A stretch of DNA of 64,000 bases from Melieria omissa. Taxonomy: Eukaryota; Arthropoda; Insecta; Diptera; Ulidiidae. The position numbers and the translations under genes are program-made. Below, one piece after another: positions 22,853-31,800 of this stretch; position 1 is the first letter of the stretch, and each line of letters begins with the position of its first letter. The DNA lies in the NCBI GenBank assembly GCA_963971225.1, contig OZ020269.1, positions 90,540,783-90,604,782 on the forward strand, given 5' to 3'. The notes beneath the pieces are model-generated. The model worked only from the letters and a program-made list of their open reading frames with translations, ran no database searches and was not told the origin of the DNA.

Positions 22853-24162
22853 ACGTATGGTGAATGAAATCCGAACAAATTTAAAATGAAGCGTGCAAAG
22901 CAACCTGTAATTCTTTTCAAAAATTTTAAATTGGCGAAGCAAGCGTGGTGTTTTATATTTATTTTGTATATTTTTTATGTTTGTCATGAAATAATTAGTC
23001 GCGAAAACGTCACTGAACGAAGCACAATGTCGGGAATTGATTTGTAAATTTTTCGAAAGAAATCCAAACAAAAAGAAAAATGACAATTTTCACCATTTCA
23101 AAAAAATGGGGTTTAAAAAAACTTTTTTATATAATACGATTAAAGTCATAGAGAATAAAGAAAACATAGAAAGAAAAACGGGTTCTGGGAAAAAATGTGT
23201 GTTTAATGACTCCAAAGTTCGCGCTCTCCTGAAAGCTGAAACTCTGGGTCGAAGTGCAAAATCTTACAGACAGTTAGCCAAAAGATACGAAGTGGGCAAG
23301 AATACAATTAAAAAGTATTTACAATTAATGGACATTCAACGCAAAGCAACAAAATCGGCTCCATATAATACCCAAAAACAATTAAAAATCATGAAAACCA
23401 GATAAAGAAAACTTTCGAAAAGTTATTTTGCACCCAATTCTTCATATATTTGTGTGATGGACGATGAGTCCTACTTTACGATTGAAGGCAACGAGTGGCA
23501 GCAAAAATATTATTTTGGGTCCTCTAATGTGAAAGCACCAGATAAGAACAATTATATACATAAGACTAAGTTCCGAGCGAAGGTTTTGTTGTGGTTGGGT
23601 ATTAGCGAACGTGGAATCAGCGACCCCGTATTTTTCAAAGGAGGCTTGGCGGTGACATCGCAGACTTACAGGGAAAAGTGCATACCGGTGCTTGGAGACT
23701 TCATCAATAAGCATCACCGACGGGATAAAATAATTTTTTGGCCAGACCTGGCATCTGCACATTACGCTAACGCATCTCTCGATGCTTTAAAGGAACGTGG
23801 AATTGAATATGTGCTGAAGAACTTAAATCCGCCGAATGTCCTACAATTGCCACCAATCGAAAATTTTTGGGCTAAACTTAAGAGGAAGGTTTACAGCAAT
23901 GCATATCGACCTAAAAATGTAAATTGCTTAATTAATAAAATTAAAAAAGAGCTAAAAACAATAAATACATTTGGAGTTCAGCAGTCGATGAAGGACCCGT
24001 CAAAAAAAGTGCGAAAAGCAAACCGCAATGGAATTGAAACTTTTTTGTAAATTTCAATTACATATTGAACTTTTTTAATAAAATGTAAAAACAAGCGTTC
24101 ATCATGTGTTATACCATTTTTTAATTCATTTTGTGTTTGTTCGGATTTCATTCACCAAACGT
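22853..24162 (+). mobile_element. Tc1/mariner-superfamily element, DD37E-like
   Basis: A 1310-bp element. The termini (22853-22890 and 24125-24162) are 38-bp inverted repeats with four mismatches, including an exact 22-bp core that starts TGGTGAATGAAATCC. It is flanked on both sides by TA (22851-22852 and 24163-24164), the target duplication of this superfamily. It interrupts one unit of the surrounding tandem array. The transposase frame is broken by two stop codons, so this copy is not autonomous, though near-perfect ends mean it could still have been mobilised by an enzyme supplied elsewhere. Confidence 0.95.
22986..24050 (+). pseudogene. Tc1/mariner transposase with two in-frame stops
   Basis: One continuous frame of 355 codons from an ATG at 22986 to TAA at 24050. 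It is interrupted only by TAA at codon 3 (22992-22994) and TAA at codon 140 (23403-23405), with no frameshift. The N-terminal part holds a basic helix-turn-helix region; SYRQLAKRYEVGKNTIKKYL at about codons 98-117 fits the second DNA-binding helix group. The catalytic domain has the first Asp in MDDES (codons 158-159), the second Asp in FWPDLASAHYA (about codon 253) and the catalytic Glu in PPIENFWAKLKRKVY (about codon 291). With 37 residues between second and third acids the signature is DD37E, as in the mosquito ITmD37E family. Length fits a full transposase. The protein would cut and rejoin the element's ends at TA sites; here it is inactivated. The distribution of this family makes horizontal transfer possible, but that is not shown. 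Confidence 0.92.
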
Positions 24163-24990
24163 TATTTGAGTTGTTTTACATTTGAAGTACTTTATCAAGT
24201 TTGAAGTCAAACCGTTAAGAAAATTGGTTTCTCCATACAAACTCTTAACCCATTGTTGACCGCGTCAGAATTTTATTTTCAAAAAAGTGAAAAACACTTA
24301 CCGATTTGTTTCGTATTTTAAGGGCTTTCACTAAGTTTGAAGTCAAAAAGCGTAAAAAATCATGGTTCTTCATTCAAACTTTTAACCCATGGCTGGCCCG
24401 TTAGATTTTGATTTTAAAAAAAATTACATAAAACATGTTGAATTATTTCTCACTAAGAATACTTTTACCAAGTTTGAAGTCTATAGGGTTAATTCATTCA
24501 TCAATTCATTCACAGTTTCTCCATACAAACTTTTAACCCATCGTTGACCCCGTCAGATATGGATTTTCAAAAAAGTGAAAAACACGTATGGAACTATTTC
24601 ACATTTAAAGTACTTTCACCATGTTTGAAGCCAAAGGCCCAAAAAATCGTGTTTCTCCATACACACTTTTAACTCTTGGTTTACGGTTTTAGATTTAGAT
24701 TTGAAAAAAGTGAAAGACACGTGGCGAATTATTTTTGAATTCAAGTGTTTTTACAAACTTTGAGATGAATAAGCTTACTGGTTCATGTTTTTTCATAGTT
24801 TTTCCGTATACGAACCTTAACCCATTAATAAACATGTTTAATGTTGATTTTGGAACTGAAACATTCTTGTGAAATTACTTTTGATTTAGAAAATTTTCAT
24901 GAATTTTGAAATCAATAAGTCCATCAACTCTCGTTTCTTCATACTACATCTTTATCCATGTTTTGCCCTTTTTGACCCTCTAATTTCAAT

Positions 24991-25673
24991 AAATCCCATT
25001 TTAATGGAGATTTGTTGCTCGTAGCCCCATAGGAGGCACAGAGGTCGAACATCCCGTTATGTGAATTTGTTTTTCTTTTTCTTTGAAGTGAACTCTTGAT
25101 GAAAGAGAGCTGTTTTTAAATTTTGAACCAGGTCCACCTGCAACCTAAACCCCTGAGTTCGCACCCCTTTCTCGCTTACAATTTTTAGCGAAAACAACAA
25201 AAGTTTGGAAGTGAGCACATTTCTAACTTACTTCAGAGCACTTGAACCGATATCCGCTCCTATATTTTCTTATTTCCACCAACCGCAGACCAATAAATTT
25301 TCTGACTCAGGCCTTGAAAGATCAGAAATTTTACTCACTTTCACATCTTCAGCTTCCCTATCTGGTTCTTCTATTCAGTCAGATGCGTTTAAAGTAAGAA
25401 CTGATGTTGAAGTATGAGTAGTGTTCGTACCTTAATTCTTCAACATTTCAATATTCAACAAGGTTCAACATTTTATGGCAAAAACAAAGAAGTTTGGGGA
25501 TTTTCAAGATATCCAACCTTCTTCATAACATTTCCACTGTCTTTCTTTATTCTACTGGGTACAACGTAGAGCCATTTCCAGGAAATAGGAAGCCGAAAGG
25601 TTGCCTTACTCACTCCCACATCTATGTCTACTTTAGCTATTATCTCTTCTAAAAGATAAGAAGACATTTTATC
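24991..25673. other. Unique DNA, no gene seen
   Basis: No supported frame. Short open frames lie on both strands without recognisable domains. Confidence 0.5.
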
Positions 25674-26240
25674 AGTGTTGCCAGATCAGGAGATTTCCTT
25701 CTAGATTTAGGAGATTTTAGGCCTCAGGAGAATTTTTACAAATTTAGGAGAATTATTAGAATTATTTAGGAGAAAGTTTAGAAAATTTTAATGATGATAT
25801 ATTTGACATCACAAGCGGCACTGAAGCCTTGAATATTGAAAGCTAAATTGTCTAGTTTAATTTAATTCAATTTTATGCTTCAAGATGTATAAATTATGTA
25901 ATGAATGACGGAAGTTTACAAATGCCGATATCATTTTTTAAATGTTTTATTTGCATTTAGTTGTTAAGTTTTTGTTAATCTGAAGTTAAAGGAATAAAAA
26001 GGATACAATAACAAAATTAATTTTTATTTTTTTATGAGAAGAGAATATGAGAATTTTGAGGAGTTTTTATTTCATTTTTTGGAGGAAATTTCAGATCTTC
26101 TTTTAAGTCAGGGGAAAGTTATTTCAGGGATCTGGGTTCACCATACCACCATTTTATATGATTAATAAATTAATTAGGAAATTTCAAATTTTTTTTTTAT
26201 TTAGGGCAAAGTCATTTCAGGGACCTGGCAACACTATAAA
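25674..26240. mobile_element. Probable non-autonomous TIR element
   Basis: The left end reads AGTGTTGCCAGATC (from about 25676) and the right end GACCTGGCAACACT (to about 26236), an inverted pair of 14 bases with one mismatch. The interior has no frame and is rich in TTTAGGAGA words on the left. Near the right end a segment is duplicated: TTATTTCAGGGATCTGGG..TTTTATATGATTAA recurs as TCATTTCAGGGACCTGGC..TTATATGATTAA. I could not define a clear target duplication. AGTGTTGCC ends occur in several dipteran MITE families, so the superfamily is left open. Confidence 0.55.
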
Positions 26241-26616
26241 ATGATTTATATGATTAACCAAGGAATAGAGAAGTAAAATTCAAATGAATGCTTACGATGT
26301 CTTTTCTCTTTGCCACTTTAGTATTTTCTCTTGTCTTACCTGAAAGAAGAAGATGAAAATATTTTGATTAGTTTTACAATAAACAGTAAATATGTATTTA
26401 AAATACACACTTAATAGTAGAAACCATTAATTTTTCATTTACTGAAAACTGTATTCAACAAAAATTTTAAAATCAAATATCCAACTGTGAAAGTTCTGTT
26501 ATTGTTTTATTTTCAGATTGATTAGAACTGATTGATTCATAAAGTACTTCAAATTTATGGGAAGTAGGCATTGAGAACGAAAGGTATGGCACAGTCCAAT
26601 GAAGCACAAAGGATTT
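26241..26616. other. AT-rich unique DNA
   Basis: No gene or recognised repeat. Confidence 0.5.
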
Positions 26617-26755
26617 CAGTTTGGGGGAGGAGGGTCCGGTTGCGTACAGCTTTTGAGCACAATGCCATTTGAAACCATATTTTGCACAAGCAATTTTTGT
26701 GTTTAATGCAGTTTAAATCTCAAACTTTTCCCCCTATATGGATCACTGGCATAGC
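26617..26755 (+). repeat. Dispersed repeat family D, copy 2
   Basis: Shares GGTTGCGTACAGCTTTTGA, CCATTTGAAACCATATTTTG and AGCAATTTTTGTGTTTAA with the copies at 15345 and 34966. Possible ends are CAGTCCAATGAAGCAC (from about 26593) and GGATCACTG (to about 26748). The flanking octamers GTATGGCA and GCATAGCC match at 5 of 8 positions, which is only suggestive of a hAT-type duplication. Confidence 0.65.
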
Positions 26756-28539
26756 CATCTAGTGAATGATAGATATACGAGTTAAAAATTTTGATATTGA
26801 TTGAATTGATATGGTTTTCCCAAATTTTTGAGTTTGTTAACTAAAAATTTTATATATTGCAAGTTATTATTTCTTGAGCTGATTTTTGAACGTTAGCAGT
26901 GAAATGTCCATACAAGTGGCGTTACTAAGGGGGGGGTTCATATACCACTCATCCACCATTTGGAACCCTTACTTGCACTCAGAATGTTTGTAACAAACAG
27001 ATTTTTGGCTCTGGTCCAAAGTATCTAATCATTCAATCTTTCTTCTTTTTCCCATTCAAGTCATCAGTTTCCCATGTAGCGCCTCAAGGTGCGCTACATT
27101 CAAGCCCTTAAAAATTTTGTTACTAACTTAAAATTTACTATCCCAACCGAATATTGCTTTCATCACTCAAAACTGATTTCTGTTTACAAAACTATTGAAA
27201 CCAATTCAGACACAAGATGAATCAATATCCAAACAACAACTTTGCAACAAAAGTCGTTTGCAAATTATATATTTTTCGAGTGAAGTGAGTGAAATAAATT
27301 GAAATAACAAAAACCCCATTTCATAAATATTAATTTTCATATCAAACTTCTTTAGAATCCCAAAAGCTTCGCAAATACATAAATCGTTCGCACTTTTGGC
27401 AACTTTACTTACCAACTTGAAAAAGTTGTAATACCCTTTTGTGTTGTTGTACTTTGTGCTTAATATGTTGTTGTTGGGTTCATCTTAATTCAATATTTAT
27501 GCATCAACTTTACTGCACGTTTACGTGTGTTTGGTTTTTGTTAATAAAACAACATTTCAACAACAACAAGCAAAACGTCAACGTAAATAATAAAAAATCG
27601 AAATCTTCTATTTATGATTTTTTTTCGTTCGTTCATTCGTTCGTTTGTGATTTTATGATATTTTACTTGCAAACATTACTTGCGTTGCTTACGTTGATCT
27701 CACATTAAATACGCTGGCGCTTATTTTTACTTTGTGTTATTTATTGTTGTTGTTGTTGGTGTCGTTGTAGTGTATGGCAGGTCGCATTGTCAGTTAATAA
27801 ATTCAAATCGTAAACATAAATTGAGATTTTCGTTTGCCTCGTATGGCAGCTGCAATTTTGAGTTATCGAGATAATGGCAACGACAGTGGAGCAACAACAA
27901 AAGCAACAATAACAACAACAATAAACATTTCCAAAGCCACACTACGTGAGCGCTTACGTGTGGCATCGTTTGAAGATGAAAGCGAAAATCGGCAAATCGA
28001 AATGACTCGCTGAAGTGCTGGCAACTAAATCGAGTTATTCTGAAAGGCGGAGAAAGAGGGGGAAAAGAAGAGAAAGCAAATAGTCGCTGTAAGTCGACAA
28101 AGTCTGTTAGCGTGTTATGTGCACGCAACAAAAACCGCACGCAGTAAGATTGAGTAATATTGGCACATTTCTTTTTTTGGCTGCGCGGAGGAGGCGGAGG
28201 CAAAGCACAAATAGGGAAACACATAAAGTGAGCTTTTGTATGTTTGACAAATGCGCGATTAGAACGTGTTGAGTGGCTGCAAAGGGGAGCAAAACAAAGG
28301 CGTCGTAGAGTGGAAATGTAATTACTCAAAGGCTTAGAAGGTTCAACAAGGACATTAGGCAGGAGCACTCAAGGAGCAAAAGGGGTGCAGAGATGGAAAC
28401 AATATTCGGTGGATTTTCATGCTGCAGAAAGTAAGAAATATGACTGCATAAGTATTGATCAGAGAATTTTCAGTTAAGTACACTTAAGCTAAGAAGGTCA
28501 ACAAACTTTGGCAATATTTTTGTTGAGGTAAGTTTTGAA
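26756..28539. other. Unique non-coding DNA
   Basis: Contains TTG runs (27745-27760), a CAACAA-rich stretch (27890-27925) and a GTTCGTTCATTCGTTCG tetranucleotide run near 27629-27645. The 192-residue minus-strand frame at 27790-28368 has Leu and Pro runs from simple repeats and is not supported as a gene. Confidence 0.5.
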
Positions 28540-29234
28540 GTCATAAAAAGAATACTTTTAGGATGAAATTTTAAATGGTTTCAAATGTATGAGTTGTAAG
28601 AAGTACTTTTACTTTAAACTGTAAAGAATTTAAAATTTTGAATATTTTGAAGGTATTTAAAAGTATTGTTTGAAGGCATACTTTTAGGGAACAAGCTAAT
28701 TTCGGACTGCTTAGAAATAGAAAAAAGTGTTTAGAATTTTTTAAATACATTAGAGTTATATTTTAAGGCATACTTCTAGGGGACATGTTTTAATTTTAAT
28801 TTGTTTTATTTTATTTTGTAAAGAAGATGAGTGACACTTCGAGTATTTCAAAAGTACATGAAGAGAATTTTTTAAAGCATACTTTCAGTCGGCATGTAGC
28901 TGCTTTGAATTGGAACAACATTTTTAGAAGCTTCAAAGTATTCTAGAAGGTACATTAAATTATATTTTAAGGCATATTTCTAGGGGACCTGTTTTCGTCA
29001 AACGTAGACGAAAACTTGCTTAGACGAAAGACGTAGTTTCTAGATTTTTTTAAGAACCTTCCATGTATTCCAGAAGATGCCTGAAAAGTATAGTTGAAAG
29101 CATACTTTTAGGATGTTTTTTTTAAACTATATAAAAAGAAAATGAATGAAATTTCGAATACTTGCAAAGCACTTAAAGCATTTTTTAAAGCATACTTTTA
29201 GGGGAAATGTTTTCTTCAAACTGTTAGAAGACAA

Positions 29235-29549
29235 GGTAGGTAGGTAGGTAGGTGTGGCTGCTCCAGAAGGAGCACACTTAGGCCAGGCGGCCCATTCTGA
29301 TACCACATGAGATCGAGCATCATATCGCTCACTCGTTAAACCAATTGGAGCTATTAACGAAGCTTAGTAGACGGCGTATGGTCTTATCAGCTAGATCTTC
29401 TAGACTTCCGAAGAAGAAGTTGCCTAAGTGGGTTTGCCTTCTTCTAGATAAAGCAGGACAGTGACATAGGAAGTGAGGAATATTTTCTTCCTCCTCCTCG
29501 TCCAAACAGCTGCGACAAAAGTCAGTTAGTCAGTCAGTTAGTAAGTCAA
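29235..29549 (-). mobile_element. 5'-truncated LINE 3' end with 12-bp target duplication
   Basis: GTTAGAAGACAA flanks the insert at 29223-29234 and 29550-29561. On the minus strand the coding remnant contains CRSCLDEEEEENIPHFLCH, then CPALSRRR, then DKTIRRLLSFVNSSNWF, followed by a stop. This matches the C-terminus of the LINE frame at 59192-60103 (CHSC..HHFLCACPALARRR..NSLLSFINLSDW). It includes the CxxC..H..C zinc knuckle. The 3' UTR holds TGTGGTATCAGAATGGGCC and CACTTCTGG-like words and ends GGAGCAGCCACACC with a (TACC)n tail. At its 5' junction (29516-29549) is a GTCAGTTAGTCAGTCAGTTA-type filler that matches neither LINE nor target unit. Confidence 0.88.
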
Positions 29550-30155
29550 GTTAGAAGACAAACTAAATTTATAAATTTTTTACTCTTTACTCTTTAGTAC
29601 TCTTTGAGTATTTCAGAAGGTTTTTAAATAATATATTTTAAAATATATTTTTACGATAAACGTTTCTTAAAGTTATTTGTTAAGAAGATGAAATTTGGAG
29701 TACTTCAAAAGCACTTGAAGGGCATTTTTCAAACCATACTTTTAGGGGACATGTTTTCTTCAAAATGTTTGTAAGAAACACACAATTTATAGAACTTTTT
29801 AATTACGTTAAAATTATTCCAGAAGGAACTTAAAAAGTATATTTTAAGGCATACTTTCAGGAAAAGTTGTATCTGCAAACTATTTGTAAAAAAATTAATG
29901 AAATCTTGAGAAAGAAAATTAACTTGATGAAATTTCATATACTTCATATGTACTAAAAGAGAATTTTTTAAAGCATAGTTTTAGGAGACATATTTATTGC
30001 AAACTATTTATAAGAAACCCACATTTCATAGAACTTTTTAAGTACGTTCAAAGTATTCCAAAATAGATAGATTTTGCTTTTTGTTGGATAGATTTTGCTT
30101 CAAACTATTCGCTAAACAAAATAAATGAAATTTCGAGTACATCAAAAGTACTTAA

Positions 30156-30880
30156 GGGGGTCTTCTACCTTGTGGCCTCGTTTTTGATACTGTTTTTTGA
30201 CAATAGATTGTAGGGGAACCAATAATGCAATCAAGGTTCGGTTTTTTGCATTGAATTCGTTTATTTCTATACTTCCAACATTAATTTTTCTGAAATTTTA
30301 CTGTCTCTAGTTTGACCGTGATTTGACCTTGAAATGTCCCTTACGAAAAATTTATACTAAAACGGTTGTCACGATTCAGCCCATGAAAGTCGTCTGAAAC
30401 AAAAAAACCAAAATGATTTAGTTTCTTTATGACTTTGGCTATCGTTTGACACGAGGTTTTTGAAAAATTCCAAAATTTCACGAAACAGGCAACAAACAAA
30501 CAAAAATGTCTACGTTTTCAAGGTCAAGAATAGCTGTAAAAATCGTTAAAATGAAAAAAAAAAATGTAAAAAGCTCGTGCCAAACGATAGCCACATGTTT
30601 TCCGCAAATTTTGATATATCACTTTAGTTAATTGATCAATTAGTTCTCGAGATATCTTGCCAACCAGTTGCAAAAACACAACTTTTGGGAAATTGCATTT
30701 AAAGTGGCGATGAGCGCTGCGATAACAGCATGCGGAGCTATATTCGATGACTCTAAAAACCCCGAAATAATAAGATTTCGGTTATACCCTTTGAATATTA
30801 TATTTCTAGTACCTTCTAGGCCACAAAACTGCAAAAAAAATAAAATCGATTTTTTTGAACCAACAAGGTAGAAGACCCCC
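30156..30880. mobile_element. 725-bp TTAA-flanked non-autonomous element
   Basis: Ends are GGGGGTCTTCTACCTTGT (from 30156) and its exact complement ACAAGGTAGAAGACCCCC (to 30880). TTAA flanks it at 30152-30155 and 30881-30884, the target duplication typical of piggyBac-type transposition. No frame of meaningful size lies inside. It interrupts a unit of the 28540-31800 tandem array. A related element begins at 63528 with the same TTAAGGGGGTC start and shares an internal segment (CTGAAA.CAAAAAAACCAAA). Confidence 0.9.
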
Positions 30881-31800
30881 TTAAAGAACATTTTGTAAAG
30901 CATACTTTTGGGAGACATATTTTCTTTAAATTGTTTAAAAGGCAGAACGAATTTTTAGAATTTTTCAATACTTTCTAAATATTTCAGAAGGTTCTTAAAA
31001 ACTACATTTGACGGTGTACTTTGTGTACTTGTGATAGACGCTTCTTCAACCTATTTGTAAAGAAGATGAATACAATTTTGAGTACTTTAAAAGCACTTAA
31101 AGTGCATTTTTAATGCATACTTTTAGGGGACATGGTTTCTTCAAACTCTTTAGACGATAATGCATGCCGTCACTGTATAATTGCGAGGCAATACTGGGAT
31201 ATTTGATAAAAAGTTGTTGTCTGAGCATGGCATACTTTTAGGGGCATGGTAACTTCGATGAAACAATCGCGGAGACAACACGCGTCGATACTGAGATGAT
31301 CAAGAACAACTCGAGGCAATACTGGGTTGTTCGGGAACGAGTTGCGTTACAAGCAAACGAGTACAAGAGACAGCCGGATACAAAGTAGAAGGGAGAGTTT
31401 GGTTTTGACAAGCACAGGTGCAACATGGAGGAGCACGGATTGTCCAAGGAGGAGCTAGTAGAAACAATAGAGTGTACAACTTCAAATACTTAAATTGACT
31501 ACTAGCGATGAGCTGCTTTGAAAAATTTTAGTGTGTTTTTGTTGAGCTCAATTCAGTGAAACGAATTACGCCTGCGTTAGGTAACAAAACTAATGTTCGT
31601 AACAATAGATTTTTTTAAAGAATTTTTTCTTTCAAGAATGTTTTTCTAAGTATTGCAGTAAGGTACTTAAAAATTATATCTGAAGGCATACTTTTAGGAT
31701 GCATGTTTCCTTTAAATGGGTTAAGAGACCAAAATTTAAAGTAGCTCAAAAATTCATACTTGTGAGGTATACTTTTAGGGTCAATGTTACTCACAAACTA

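Larger units (their letters stand above)
22440..24990 (+). repeat. Diverged tandem array, ~140-bp unit, interrupted by a mariner element
   Basis: The unit contains, in order, CACCAAGTTTGAAGTCAAA, TTTCTCCATACAAACTTTTA, ACCCATCGTTGACCCCGTCA, GATTTTCAAAAAAGTGAAAA and CACGTATTGAATTATTTC. The TTTGAAGTC word falls at about 22616, 22737, 24200, 24336, 24473, 24623, 24759 and 24904. Once the 1310-bp insertion and its TA duplication are removed, the spacing is 121-151 bp. Older units lie at both ends (22440-22600 and after 24900). About nine units are visible, with substantial divergence between them. Confidence 0.88.
28540..31800 (+). repeat. Diverged tandem array with core GCATACTTTTAGGGGACATG
   Basis: The core (variants of GGCATACTTTTAGGGGACATG) recurs near 28548, 28677, 28769, 28878, 28973, 29101, 29191, 29735, 29850, 29973, 30900, 31112, 31230, 31686 and 31772. 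Between cores the units carry TTCTTCAAACTGTTT, GAAATTTCGAGTACTTCAAA and GTACTTAAAG.ATTTTTTAAA. Typical spacing is 90-130 bp. It is interrupted by a LINE 3' end (29235-29549) and a TTAA element (30156-30880). The 3' part, from 31140 on, is more decayed and holds an unrelated segment at about 31240-31560. Confidence 0.85.

Noticed and set aside
22440..24990. CRISPR-like regular repeats in the tandem arrays
   Set aside because: Units are whole-length diverged repeats without unique spacers, in eukaryotic DNA.
27790..28368. 192-residue minus-strand frame
   Set aside because: Leu run from a CAA/TTG repeat and Pro run from a GGA-rich stretch; no homology recognised.
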